DNA of 64,000 bases from Ctenosaura bakeri (taxonomy: Eukaryota > Chordata > Lepidosauria > Squamata > Iguanidae): positions 744,001 to 808,000 of the forward strand of contig CAOLHI010000356.1 of the NCBI GenBank assembly GCA_948474755.1. The letters run 5' to 3'. A model generated the notes under the pieces. That model ran no database searches and was not told where the DNA came from. It saw only the letters and a program-made list of their open reading frames with translations. The translations under genes and the position numbers were made by a program. Positions 45,572 to 57,361 of the stretch are shown here, in pieces; position 1 is the first letter of the stretch, and each line of letters begins with the position of its first letter.

Positions 45572-45945
45572 AGGGCTCTCTGAGACACTGCCACTAGCAT
45601 TCATAAAGCAGTAGGAAAACAATGGGGAAACAAGAGAGACCTAAGGTACTTCTGGGAAACAAATGGGAGAGAGGTCTTTGAGGTGCTATTAGTATGATTG
45701 CCAAGGTTAAAGGAAAGTGGGAGAACAGGATAACCTCTGGGGATATTAGGTATAGATGTGGATAGCACAGTTCAGCTAGAACATAGAAGAACTCTGTCTG
45801 AAGCACCGCCGCCAAGATTCCTGAGGTTAAAGAATGGGTGACAGATTGGGAGAGGGTTCTCTGAAGTCCTGCTAAGATTCTTGAGCTTTTTTATAAAGAA
45901 AAGAGCAGGAAAACAGGACCCCTTTGGTTATTAAGTACTGGCTTA
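45572..45945. repeat. degenerate minisatellite (units about 65-120 bp)
   Basis: Four diverged units begin GGGCTCTCTGAGACACTGCC (45573), GAGGTCTTTGAGGTGCTATT (45671), ACTCTGTCTGAAGCACCGCC (45790) and GGGTTCTCTGAAGTCCTGCT (45854). Each continues to an AAGATTC-like word, GGTTAAAG and a G/A-rich GGGAAAACAGG end. Confidence 0.6.
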
Positions 45946-47427
45946 GATATTGCCAGGTACATCTCAGCTAGTATATTATCAAATGCACATTTTTACTCAT
46001 TAGGGTAAACATATCTTTTAATTTTCTTTTAAAAAAACACTATAATGTGGATGGCCTAAAGCCATTTATGTTCTAACTAGTGAACTCATTGTGAATTAAT
46101 TCAATGAGATAATTCAATGCTTACATAAGTTCCATTGATTCAGTAGATTTACTCAGACTGTGAGTAATAATTGGATTTAGGCCCATGTTTTTATATGGAC
46201 TTTGGCATGTTCTCTAAGCAGAAAATTCTGTTTTGCAATCGGTATGCTAGCTGTATTCTAGTTAGCACATTAAGTCCAGAGCTTGATACATTTTTTTGGA
46301 CTACAACTCCCAGAATCCCCGAGCTAGGTCATTTCTCTCCTATATGTGGACCAAATCCTGTAGTATTTCTCCTTCTGTGCAGAAATTTAAAATACTGTGC
46401 TTCATGTCTTAAATTACAAAAGATAGCCTGTTACTTTTTAAAAAGAAAACATGGAAATGAAATATATAACAGGTTATCTCCTCTTCCCACCTCCCATTAG
46501 TTCACATGCTTTATTCCACTATTTCTGGTACCTGTTTGCAAACAACATTTGAACAAATGATGTGAATGTAGATTACCCAATGCATCTCTTCCCTTGTACC
46601 TCTTAAAGCTGAGTCATTAGCTTAGCTTTAAAATGCTGGAAAGCTTTAAAAGTAACATCTAAGCATAATTGTAGTCTTTGGCCTGGAATACCTATTCCCT
46701 TTTGTTCTATATTGTTCCCAAATGTTTCTTTCACATTGCCCAAAGGTTTTGTCAAACATCCAAACAGAACTTTTCACATTGTTCTAACTCAGCAGCATGA
46801 AACAAATGTGTCTTCCATTCACTCCTCAGCTTCTTTGGACAAAGCCAAAACTCTCCGCCTCTCTAAAGCCTCTTGAAAAGGACATTTTTCCTCTTTGTTT
46901 TAGTGTAATAAGTAAAACTGTAGAAAATTTTTCTACATCCAAATCCCCCAGGAATATAAACTCTTTTTACACCAATAATTTGAGATAAAAATGTTCATTT
47001 CAGTTCTTGAAGAGATTATAGTGGTTTTTCTTTTTAAAAAAGAGATGATGTAGTAGAGAGTGATTGTTAATTCATTTTTATATGGAGCTCTGAATGTTAG
47101 CATAATGAAGAATTTAGATAATTTCCCATTAGTGAGATAATTTTGCTGGGTATTTGAACATAATATAACAGTTATCATGGCCTGAGAGCATCACTGGCAG
47201 TGGTGCAGACAGTGCTGTAGTGGAACCATGCTGGATTTTAGTCTGAATGTTGAAGTGTGAAAGTGTTGACCTCCTTCCCAAAACTAAGTTCTGCACCTTG
47301 GAAAGGGTGCTATTGTTATCGTCTTGACTTTTCCTCAGTCCAGGAGCTAAAACAAAAAGTTCTCCATCTCCGGACAAAAAGATAGTAGGGAGATCAACAG
47401 TTTACCTCTCTGATAAAGAACTTCTGA
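45946..47427. other. spacer with two repeat fragments
   Basis: Pieces of the common amniote repeat (46095-46185, ATTCAATG words) and of the hAT-like ACTACAACTCCC motif (46298-46318). Otherwise single-copy. Confidence 0.4.
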
Positions 47428-47697
47428 AACCTGAGAGCAGCTGCCAAGAAGGCTGGTGTCATCCCCTGCCTTGGGGACTGTGGCAGCGAGGAGGAGGATT
47501 CTGACTCCGAGGCAGAGGCTTCCCCACAGACTGAAGTGTCCCCAGAATCTGGTCCTGAGGGAGTTAATACACAACAACAACAACGGCCTAAGCCAGAGGG
47601 GGAAAAGGAGGAAGACATAGCTGACACAACTACCTTGCAGCAGAGACGCTGTGAAAGGGAGGGCTTGCATTGCTCAGCCTGTTTAAATAGTAAATGA
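47428..47697 (+). pseudogene. 89-codon acidic open frame without a start codon
   Basis: The frame is open from just after a TGA to TGA at 47695-47697 with no ATG. It reads CGSEEEDSDSEAEASPQTEV, then a glutamine run (NTQQQQQRP) and a basic end QQRRCEREGLHC. Acidic, serine-rich stretches of this kind sit near the ends of some retroelement ORFs. The plus strand continues into a TATA-like element and a C/T-rich leader. I cannot assign a family: it may be the tail of a retroelement protein or a chance frame with biased composition. Confidence 0.35.
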
Positions 47698-47699
47698 AC

Positions 47700-48000
47700 C
47701 CTAATGAGGGAACACCTGTGGCGACAGCAGCCATAGATAAAAGAGGGCTCCAGCTGACCTTTCCTCCCAAGGTCAGCAGCTGGTCTCTTTGGCCCTGAAA
47801 CCCTGTGCTCTTGGATCTGGGTGTCTTGGAATTCTGCCTGTTTGGACTAGAGTTTGGATTTGCCCCTTTGGATTTGTTTGCTCTCAGCTGCCTTTCTGTT
47901 TGGACATTCTCTGACTCTCACCTCATGTGTAGGAGCTGTGCTGTTTGTGAATAACTTCCTGCACTGCTGCAGACACAACAACTGTCTCTTAGATTCCCAC
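47700..48000 (+). promoter_or_regulatory. promoter- or LTR-like leader, unclassified repeat
   Basis: CATAGATAAAAGAGGGCTCC (near 47731-47750) resembles a TATA element followed by a start region. Downstream are repeated CTG(T)TTGGA words (CTGCCTGTTTGGACTAGAG, TTTCTGTTTGGACATTC) and CACTGCTGCAGACACAACAAC. The layout recalls repeats I have seen in lizard genomes but cannot name. Confidence 0.3.
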
Positions 48001-49649
48001 TGTATGTATGTATATGTGTGTGTGTGTGGGTGGTGGGACAGAGGGGCATCCCCAGAAGATCTCAAAACATGGGCAGGCTCCTATGGAAGAATTTGGTTCT
48101 TCCAATTACCTGGACTGGAGTCATATAGACCTTTGTAAGACATTATCAGCACTTTGGATTCTGGAAGCTGTATTTCCAAAAAGTAATTTCCCAAGCTCTA
48201 TTTATGTGTACATTTTATATATGATCCTGTATTTGTGCTTTTCACCATGTATAAAGTAGAAATATGAATTGTGGGGTTAAATGAGGTTCATGGGCATTTG
48301 TAACCATGCATTTCACTGTATGAGAGATGGAGGAGTTTCTTTTTCAGAAATTAGACAGACACAGTTCATACAGAATCACTGTACTACTTCTACTCTTACC
48401 AGTTCCGATCTCACACACATGCAAAGTTTTGCCTGATATGGTGATAGTGAAACATTAAGGGGACTAGTCCAAGCCAGGCATGTTGTTGTTTTTGAATCTG
48501 GAATCCATTTATGCTTTGGCCCTGGTAAATAAGTGGTTGCAGTTTCCCTTAAGTTATACAAGAGTAGCATCTTATTCAGGTCTGCGGATGTCATGTGACA
48601 CAATTGTACAAGCCTTGGATCACAGCCTAGGATGTTCTGTAAGCATGTCTCTTAGCAAAGAGACAGGGGTCTTGGGTCAACAACTGTGCAATGGGAGAAT
48701 GCACAGTTGTGTCATCCACTGCATGACCACTTGCGCAGATCGAAGACTGGAGTGGAGCTTGGCTTGTGGGATTTTTTTTTTAACACTATGTGACTGGTGA
48801 ACAAGATCTTGGCTTCAGTTTTCTGACACAGTTCAGCAGTGGTGAATGGTGGCTTCGATGCCAGTGAGGTAGTGAATCTGCTCTAAGTGTTGGACCCTAT
48901 TTCCAGGTTCAGCATTCTGGATAGCAACTTTAAAGTTCTGGTTAAAATGTGAAGTAGAGTCACTGCCCCGCTAACATGGGAACTACCAGCTACCGCTGCA
49001 ATTTAGTTAAAATACACTGCCTTTATACCAGAAGCTATGGCTGTCAAAGGCAGTATCACAATGTATGCTTTGATACTGATGAAATCCGCTTCTTCTTGAT
49101 CTGTTAGTTCAAGTAAGGTCATTTTTATTTTTCTATAATGCAACCCCAAGAGATTAATTTTCTTCTCATTAGTTTGCTTTTTGTGTTCAGTTCGTTTGTA
49201 TTACGCTCATTTGATCAAGCTGAATTCTGTTTTATGTTTCTCTCGAAATATTAATGCTGCTAAAAAAAGACCTTCCTGCATTGTTGAGCAGTATATTAAC
49301 AGAAGAAAGTAATGAATTCCCTACCTGACCCCCTGAGATGTCACCTGTAAGATTATAGAAGCAAGGTGCTTGATTATATGTGACAGATCCAGTTAAATGG
49401 GGCAATACACTGAGATTCATTTAGATTTCTGTTTCAAAAGGAAGAAGAAAGAAAGAAAGTGTGGATCTTATAGCTCATTCACTGAAGGAATGGCAAGTTC
49501 CTAATCATGGGTTCCTATTCATAGGGGATTGCCTGTTGGTGGGCTGCATGCCCTAAATCTCTCTTTGCAAGATTTGGGTGTACTTGTCACCAGCAACTGC
49601 ATCCAACGCCCAGTGGTGAGCATGTGTGAATGTAGAACTGAGATGGGAA
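48001..49649. other. single-copy DNA
   Basis: A short (TG)n tract (48001-48028) and a small hairpin (48680-48710); otherwise nothing recognisable. Confidence 0.45.
48680..48710. repeat. 11-bp-stem hairpin
   Basis: ACAACTGTGCA and TGCACAGTTGT are exact complements around a 9-base loop. There is no T-run after it and no sign of a small RNA gene. Confidence 0.7.
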
Positions 49650-49745
49650 TTGTGATGCCCTCCAGTATTGTTGAACTGCAATTCCCAGCAACCCTAAGCT
49701 TGCATAGCCAGTGGTGGGGAGTGCTTGGAGCTGCAACTGAATAGC
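49650..49745. mobile_element. decayed hAT-like repeat
   Basis: ATGCCCTCCAGTATTGTTGA, GCAATTCCCAGCAACCC and TTGGAGCTGCAACTGAA follow the ACTACAACTCCC family layout. Confidence 0.4.
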
Positions 49746-50030
49746 ATAATTGAAAGGCTAAAGAATTCCCATCTCTGATATCAAGCATCTTTACACATGC
49801 TATACCACTGTCATTCTAGGTGTCTATCCTTTGAGTAGTCCATGATGTTTCACTGCCATATCTCTCAACAAAAAGTCCAGATACCCACCCTTGGGCTACC
49901 GATTTTACTGGCTTATTCCAGGCCAGAGTACACACAGAGCTGGCTGGAGCTAGACTATGACAGAGTGTGAAGCACAGAGCTTAGAAGAATTTACATGCTC
50001 TGTTGCAAAACCCAGAAGGACCTTGTGCAG
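49746..50030. other. single-copy spacer
   Basis: Nothing recognisable. Confidence 0.4.
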
Positions 50031-50500
50031 CTAACATTTTCTTCTATTAGCTTTCCTCACCGTCCAAGTTTCATAACCATACATAGAAAGTGGAAATAGG
50101 ATGGCATGGACAATCCTAATTTTTGTATTCAGTGATATATCTTGACACTTCAGGATCTTGTCTGCTTCCTTCATACCTACCATTCTAAGTCCTAGCCTTT
50201 TTCTGATTTCTTGACTGCAGTCCACATTCTGATTAATGACTGAGCCAAGGCAGGGAAACACTTGAACTATTTCAATGTCTTCATCACCTGTTTTAAAGTT
50301 ATGTAAATCATATGTGGCCATTATTTTCGTTTTCTTAATGTTCAACTCTATATATTTGCTTCTGCACTTTCTGCCTTGACTTTTTTTGGTAATCATTTCA
50401 ATTTTTTTACTCTTTTCTAATGGTAGTGTGGTGTTATCTACATATCTTAAATTATTGCTGTTCCTTCCTCCAATTTTCACACTTCCTTTCTCTGAGTCTC
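50031..50500 (-). pseudogene. RTE/BovB-like reverse-transcriptase fragment
   Basis: A minus-strand frame of about 150 codons reads GGRNSNNLRYVDNTT, LNIKKTKIMATYD, GSVINQNVDCSQEIRKRLGL, DISLNTKIRIVHAILFPLSM and YGYETWTVRKANRRK. This order of blocks is typical of RTE-clade (BovB-type) reverse transcriptases from the catalytic box to the C-terminal domain. The expected YADD reads YVDN, losing one of the two catalytic aspartates, so the enzyme would be dead even if complete. The endonuclease and N-terminal RT are missing. RTE/BovB LINEs are thought to mobilise Sauria SINEs, several of which are in this window. Clade confident, subfamily not. Confidence 0.82.
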
Positions 50501-53500
50501 ATCCTGCTTTATGTATGCTATGTTCAGAGTACAGTTAAATAGATAGGCCTCATCCATTGAGGCTTCTCTTTGGCTGCAGACTGTGTATGTTTGCATTTCT
50601 GCCTGAGAATGTCCCTGGCTTTGGTCCAGAGTTCTCCTCACTCCTGGTCAATCAGGCTTAGAACAATTTTTTTTAACATTATCTTTAAATTCTGTGGGAA
50701 TGTGCTTCAGATTGTATTTCAGCACAATGTTTGGTTTAACATTCTTCCTTAGCTTTACTTTTGAGTAGTTCATGATCTGTGCCACAATCTACTCCTGCTT
50801 TTGTTTTTGCAGAGAGAATGGAGCTCAGAAAGGGATATCCTTATCCAATATGACTATGTTGACAGGCATAATGTAGTGGTGATGAGCTGGCTTAACTAAG
50901 GAACTGTTGTGGGGGAGAGCTCTTCTAGTATGACTACACTTGTACTAGACTATACTTGTGGTGGTGCAATAAATTATTGGAACACTGGAGAGATATATTT
51001 TATGGAACAACATGTGTGAATTTAAAACTTAACCACCATCTAGAGAAGGTCAAACACATTAAATTTTAACGTCTTCACTACAATAAATATTTAGCTAAGT
51101 TTATCACACCCTAAATATATTGGATAAGGTGCACCCATTTGCATGGGTTCGATCTCTCTGCTCTAACTTTACGTTAAGCTACATAATGTCTGCAGTGTAG
51201 AATTTGGACCTGTCATGTTTAAATTTTACTGGCAATGTATGCCATAGATCTTACCTTATCTCGTACATTTATATTAGCAAGTCCTCGTATTTTGGAAAAT
51301 AAGTTCACTTAAGAACAAAGCTTGTTTTACCAAGGATTGTTGTCATAATGTGAAATTTACTGCCAGCAATTTGTCTTTAAAATTGCTCTCCTGAGACAGA
51401 CAAATGCTGTTTTCCCACATGGATTTTTAAAAAAATGTTATGTGCCTTATCAGGAAAAAAAAGATGGATTGCAAGATGTGTTTATGCAAAGGCTCATGGT
51501 CATAGGTAGAAGTGTATTTGTATGAATATATGAGACTTTGAAATTATATCTTTTTATGAAATGTGGCTACAACAGGAGATATGAAAAAGATAGGTTTCCA
51601 GAAACTGAAGGATAGCCCACTATTAAAGAACTATTTTGACAGCTGCCTGTCTTTAAATTTTGAATAAAACATCTGCTCATTTTTAATGTTTTTTAAAACC
51701 TAGTTCTATGCATGTATACAGTATTATAACTCTGCCTTTAAAATGATAGTGGTTTGGAGAAAAAGATACATTAATCTTCCCTTTCACCTATAAAATGTGA
51801 ATGCAGATCAGCTCTCTAAAGTAGATTGTCAGGTTTAAAGCTGATGTGCTAGGCTTTTCATGTGCAGGTATTCTGGATGGTAGTAGACAGGATCCATCCA
51901 AAGAGCTGGCCCATTAGTTCTGTTTGCCAGGGTCAGAGGCATTCCTGGGCTACTGTGCCTGAAACAGCAATCTGTACTTCCGATTTGACACCCCCCCCCT
52001 TAATGTATGTAAGTGGAGGTTCAAACCCAGTTTTTAGTTTGGCATTTAAAAAGAAAAAGCCAGAGATTCCATTAGGCAGCTTTTGGACATATCTAAAGCA
52101 GTTCTTTTAATACGGGCCAAAGAATATGATGTCTTTCAAAGACCTACTATATTTGCCAGAAATCTGCTCTGGTTTTCTCTAAAGACATTCTCCAGATTGG
52201 TTCTTTTTTAATGAAACAAACCATAATGCAATCTCACACCTTTGATCATAATAGTAAACAGAACAAATGGACTTTTCCCTTTGATCATATTGCACACACC
52301 TTAACAAAAGAGACAAAAAAGCAAATGTATAAAGTATCTTACCAGGAAGTATCATGCTGCCTTCTGTTGGTAAACCATTTCTCCTTTCAAGTGGCCCGAA
52401 TGTGTCATTATCACAGCGAGACAAATAGCAGGATCCCTGCAGATCTGTTTGTTGGCTTTTACTGTCACCTCCCTTGGGTCAATTATTCACTTATACCAAC
52501 TGCTAGTTGTGGTCTTCCAACTTCAGGTTGCAGACCAGTTCCATTGAATTCATAAGCATTTTCTCACTGTGGGGCAAACGATTGTGCCTTCATCTTCAAA
52601 GAATAGTATAATTGTATATTTTGTCATGTGCATGATTACTTGTGTTAAAAGTCAGTTAAAAAAAATTAGACTAAATCCAGGATTAGATTTATATAGACTA
52701 GACTCATGGAAATGGCTGAAACAAGTAACTCACATTGTGTTTATTTCAATGGGTCCATTCTAGGGAGGGCTGTTATTGCATGTAGGGAAATAACATAGAA
52801 TTTTCCTGTTTGATGGGTTCTCCAGAACCTGTTCAATGATTGACTTTTTCCAAGACATTTCCAAGATACTGCTCTCCTCCCAGATTGACCCAGGTAATCA
52901 AGATCAAAGAAAATCACCATGTAGTCGTCAGTAATTGAGCTGTACATGATTTTAATGCCTCTACAATTTTGAGCAGCTAATTTTTCAAGCTGCATTTGTA
53001 TTCCATGAGACAACTCACCAGTGAGGGCATGGGGGGGGGTGTTATGTAGACACTTTTGAAGTCACATGCATGATATAGATAGGCATCTGCATGACATAGA
53101 AACACCCACAGTTATACGATTTTTGGAATTAAGAAACTGTGATCTCTATTTCTTGTCTTAAAATTCTGACCTGAAATCTCACAAGTGCAAATAGCACCAC
53201 TTGCTGAATGTTTATAAACCAGTTAAAGGTTAGTGTGTGTGTGTGTGTGTGTGAAGTATATGAAAATGGAAGAGAATTGTAGAATGGGAAGCATTTCTCT
53301 CTCAAATGTTCTCTGCTTAACTTTTAATAAGTTTTATGATGGAAATATATCCTCTGATTAATTCAGAAGATGTTTTTAAAAGGTGCAGGCCTTATGTTTG
53401 CTTAGGATTTGTCGTGACCTATGTAGTCTTGTCCAAAGCCTGTGAGCAATAATGCATTACACTTGTGAAGGAAATGTACTGTGAATGATAATATTGGCAC

Positions 53501-53811
53501 GCTTTAGCTGGGAGTTTTATCTTAAGTCAGCGAAAAAGGATTGAATCTGCTAAATGAGTGCAACCAACTGAGCCAAGCAAAAGTATTACAGGAATGGATT
53601 TGGACATAGTCTGTTGGGTAAACAATCTTACTATCTAGAATTTAACTGAGATGGTATTAGTGCTTCCTGGGTTATGTGTAATTTAAAGAAATCGCCTTAA
53701 CTGGGATAGTGTTCCATGTTAACAAATGAATCTCTTTAAAGGTTTTGTGTAAAGTCACATGTTTCTGTGTTCTCCTGTTATTGAAAAATGTAGTTAGAAT
53801 TGTAGTGAAAC
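50501..53811. other. single-copy DNA with minor repeats
   Basis: No exon recognised. A C-run at 51990-51998, a G-run near 53031-53039, a (GT)n tract at 53231-53253 and a fragment of the common amniote repeat at 52700-52760. Confidence 0.45.
53231..53253. repeat. (GT)n microsatellite
   Basis: About eleven GT units. Confidence 0.85.
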
Positions 53812-53935
53812 AGGGACCCATTCATACTGGGCTATGGACTAGAACTGTATTCCATTTTAACTGCCATGGCAGTAGCCTATGGGATCCTGGGGTCTCTAGT
53901 TTGGTCAGAGGTACCAGAAGAGCTCATTCCCACGC
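53812..53935 (+). mobile_element. decayed MITE of the GGCC family (left half)
   Basis: GGGACCCATTCATACTGGGC, ATTCCATTTTAACTGCCATG and GGGATCCTGGGGTCTCTAGT match the AACTGCCAT subfamily seen at 10099. The right half is not recognisable. Confidence 0.5.
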
Positions 53936-54499
53936 CCATGCCCCCAGTCCTCTGAGCTGGCTTTTGAGAGGGCACCAAGGATCAGCATCGGGGAGCATCT
54001 CATTCTTTGTATCTAAGCTATTATTTTCCACGGTGAGCTATTTAATAAGAGGAATTTTAGATGAGTTTTCCCTGGTTGGGCACATCTGGAATGGAAAAAT
54101 CTGTTGTATACATTATATCTATATCATAATGTTCCAAATTACTCCTTCTTTCCACTGTCCTCAGCTATTAGTGCTGTTTATTAATACTCTAATAGATATG
54201 TAATCATGGGAAGTACCTCAACCAATAAATTGAAGCAATCTCATATTGCTGAGATGACAGTAATATTAAGGCAAATGAGAAAACTTACTGTATGCTGAGG
54301 AGTCTGGAAACCATGCCTTCCAACATTTCACACATGAAACCGTGACCCATGTAGCCAAGCAACATCAGAGTTGCACCAAGATGGCAAACATTGTAAATGA
54401 GGAAGAACAAACAGTCTAGGCGAGGCTGCAGAAGTTTGCTTTTGTTTGAGCCTGCTAGGAAGAACAAGATTCCATTCTCTCCTCTCCTCTTCCTCCACT
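53936..54499. other. single-copy spacer
   Basis: Nothing recognisable. Confidence 0.4.
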
Positions 54500-54680
54500 G
54501 GGACCATTTCCACACTACTCTGTTTTAATGCTATTATTCCACTCTCAATATCCTTTGGGATTCTGGGGTTTGTAGTTTCCTGAGGCCACAGAGCTCTCTG
54601 GCTGAGAATTCTAAATGCCTTTCCCTAAACTCAAAACCCCAGGATTCCACAGGATATAACAGTGTAGTGCAGAAGCAGTC
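54500..54680. mobile_element. Harbinger-like MITE, right arm shortened
   Basis: Starts GGGACCATTTCCACACTAC and carries ATTATTCCACTCTCAATATC, GGGGTTTGTAGTTTCCTGAG, GGCTGAGAATTCTAAATGCC and AACCCCAGGATTCCACAGG. The right arm lacks the GGAATAATAG block but keeps AACAGTGTAGTGCAGAA. No clean target duplication. Confidence 0.75.
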
Positions 54681-55284
54681 TGAGTTAGCTGAGGACAAAC
54701 TACTTCTGCACTTGGACTCACTTTATACCAGCTGAAGTAAGCTATGGACAAAGGGAGAAAGTAGTCGTAGGAGAGATGAATTGTGAAATTTGGAAAGCAG
54801 TTTTAAAAAGCGGGATGACAGAATTAATTGGGACTGTCACTATCACATGAGGACATTTGGAAGTTAATGGAAGCTGCTGAAGGAAAAAAAAAGACTAGTA
54901 GCAAGAGTTGAGAGTGGCCATAGCTGAGATAAAGGTAACAGTGTGACACCCACCGAGCCACAAGAAATTGCCCACACCTGACTTATGTGTTTATTCATAT
55001 GGAGTATCTGACACAGGAGGGCACTGTTGGAACTAAACATTGTGGTGATCTACAGAAAGGGATTCGGGAGCATCATTAGAACTGTCTTTATGTTGGCATG
55101 TTGACACATGGATATCCCCAGACTGCCAAATCTACCACCTGCCTCTCCTGCTCTGCCATGCAGGCCAAAATCAGATCTCTTGAGTCCCACATTGTCCTCA
55201 GCTGCTGTATCCTATGGTGCCAAGGTGCTCAAATACTATTTTAACTAGAAAGTTATAAGACAGTACAAGTCAAAGTGTTGTCGT
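54681..55284. other. single-copy spacer
   Basis: Nothing recognisable. Confidence 0.4.
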
Positions 55285-55350
55285 TACATTAATTTATATC
55301 TTGCCTTTTCCCCAAAGTGGCCTACAGAATTATTCAGGAGAGATTAAAAA
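55285..55350 (-). repeat. squamate-type interspersed repeat tail
   Basis: AATTTATATCTTGCCTTTTC and CCCCAAAGTGGCCTACAG match the repeat end at 4675 in the same orientation. Confidence 0.45.
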
Positions 55351-55640
55351 TTGTACCAAAATGCCAGTATATATGTATATATTTAAATGATTTTAAAAAG
55401 CAGTTAATCTGTAGAATTAAAACTGTTACAAACTCATTAAATATAAAAAGCAAAAAACTGGTTGCAGCCAATTTCTGAAAGCCCGCTGAAATAAAGATTT
55501 CCCCTGCTGCCAGAAGGAGAACAGACAGAGAGCCATCCTATTCTCCCCAAGGAGGGAGTCCCAAAGTCTGGGAAAGCCAATAAGAAGAGCCTTTCCCTTT
55601 TACCCATTAGATTTGCCTGTGAAGGTTGGGATTGAGAGAA

Positions 55641-55690
55641 GTGTGTGTGTGCGTGTGCGCGCACATGCGCACACATGCACACATATCCGC
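55641..55690. repeat. alternating purine-pyrimidine tract, Z-DNA-prone
   Basis: GT units pass into GC and CA units. It contains the perfect palindrome TGTGCGCGCACA at 55654-55665. Confidence 0.85.
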
Positions 55691-56171
55691 ATACATAAGT
55701 TTTGTGACAAAGCCATGAATTGTTTATAGCTTTACAGATAGACAATCACTTGATGTTTTTTTTCTTTTTCAATTCTCTACCTATAATGATAAAAGAGAAT
55801 ACTTGTAAACATTTGTAGCAGCCATGACTCTTTGGGATTTTACAGAGTGCTTTTTAGGGCCATCCAAATTGCACTGCCCAGTTTCAAATCAAAAAGTTGA
55901 GATTCCAAACACAAAGCTTTTGAAAAGAAAAGTGTGGGGTGGGGGCAGGGGTAGGGGGAAGTTGCCATACTTGCTGGGAAATCATGGTAGAATCACTAAA
56001 ATTTTATGGAGTGTTTTGAATACCAAACGAATAATTTCATAATGGGAACGCCAATAAATTGTTGACACTTTATTGACTATATTGTGATGTGTTCTCTCTT
56101 CATGCTGTGGATGTTAGGATGTGTAGGGCTGATGGCAATGAAGTCCAACAATACCTGGATGTCCGCACAGC
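55691..56171. other. spacer with an unclassified repeat fragment
   Basis: 55850-55910 shares ATTGCACTGCCCAGTTTCAA with the repeat at 45305-45515. A G-rich run lies near 55935-55960. Otherwise nothing recognisable. Confidence 0.4.
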
Positions 56172-56254
56172 ACTGTTGTTGTTGTTGTCGTTGTCATTGT
56201 CGTCCTCCCCCTTCCCTTGCTCCTCCTCCTCCTCCTCCTCTTCTTTTCGTCTTC
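56172..56254. repeat. (TTG)n / (CTC)n compound microsatellite
   Basis: TTG/TCG units followed by CCT units, probably grown from the (CAA)n tail of the adjacent minus-strand SINE. Confidence 0.8.
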
Positions 56255-56442
56255 TTCTGTGCCTTCATGTTGTTTCTGACTTACGGTGACCCTAAGGAGA
56301 AACTATCTTGGAGTTTTCTGTGGCTGAGAGTGTGTGATACACCTGAAGTCACCCAATAATTTTTTTTTGTGGCCAAGAGGGGAATCAAACCCTGATCTCA
56401 AGGGTCATAGTCCAGTCCCCAGACCACTACACCATGCTGGCT
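56255..56442 (-). mobile_element. Sauria-type SINE
   Basis: Plus-strand left part GTGCCTTCATGTTGTTTCTG and CTTACGGTGACCCTAAGGAG is the complement of the SINE tail. Right part GGGGAATCAAACCCTG (B-box complement) and CCACTACACCATGCTGGCT is the complement of the tRNA-like head. A full-length, diverged copy whose head faces the next SINE. Confidence 0.85.
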
Positions 56443-56502
56443 CTCTACCCCTGTTTTATACAAATATTTTTAATTAATGAGGAATATGATGTGTTGCATG
56501 AA

Positions 56503-56757
56503 AGCCTGTGTAATATAGTGGTTTGAGCATTGGATTACGAATCTGGAGACCAGGGTTTGAATCCCCTCTTGGCCGTGGAAAACCACTGGGTGATTTTGGG
56601 CAAGTCTCTCTCTGTCTCAAAGTAAGGGAAGGGCAAACTCGCTCTGAATAAATCTTGCCAAGAAAAACCTATGATAAGTTCACTTTAGGGTCACTGTAAG
56701 TCAGAAATGACATGAAGGCATACAACAGCAATAAGAACAACAACAAAATGTGTTTCA
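56503..56757 (+). mobile_element. Sauria-type SINE with A and B boxes
   Basis: A tRNA-related head with A-box TAGTGGTTTGAG (56516-56527) and B-box GGTTTGAATCC (56554-56564) leads into GGTGATTTTGGGCAAGTC, TCTTGCCAAGAAAAACC and TTAGGGTCACTGTAAGTCAG, ending in ACATGAAGGCATACAAC and an AAC-rich tail. The 3' body is the part that the family shares with BovB-type LINEs. The pol III promoter boxes are only slightly changed, so weak transcription is conceivable. It is the only copy here on the plus strand with its head intact. Confidence 0.9.
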
Positions 56758-57361
56758 TGCAACATTATTTGGATTCACTTTACATCAACACATACATTAT
56801 GCATGTTTATAAATAGTTCTCTTTAGGAACAAAAAAAATCTCAAATAATTTTCTCTTGGGTATTTGTTGTTGCACGACATTAATTTCTAGTTCTGTTTGC
56901 ATTTATTTGCTTAAACTTGTTGATCAAAGCCAATATGCTATAGAAGGCTGGTAAAACAACAGGAACAGACTTTTAATTATGTATCTGCATCTATACAGAT
57001 TTGGCAAATTGAGTTTGTCTTTTTTGGAAGCTAGACCTTTTTTTAATTATTTCTTATACTTTTCTGAGCTGCAGATACGTGTTGGACATTAGTAGCACTT
57101 TGGCTCTTGTTGAAGAGCTTCTGCAATTGATCAAGTGGCACATTATCTGTGGAACCCCAGTAAGAGTTGAAGTTGGTCACAAGAGTTGGTGGTGATGGTG
57201 ATGGTAGTGGAGATGATGATGGTATCTTAGCTAGATATTTTGAACAGTATTTTATCTGCTTTTCTTTTGCAGTTGTTTTACAAGACAGTTTTGCATATTT
57301 GCATTATTCAGACTTCATGTGCGTGTGTGAGTGTGTGTACACAAATTTCTTATTCCTCAGT
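56758..57361. other. single-copy spacer with GAT/GGT repeats
   Basis: GGTGATGGTGATGGTAGTGG and following GATGAT units lie at 57188-57228, and a TG-rich tract at 57316-57339. Otherwise nothing recognisable. Confidence 0.4.

Noticed and set aside
48680..48710. Small hairpin as a terminator or microRNA
   Set aside because: The 11-bp stem is too short for a microRNA precursor, and no T-run follows.
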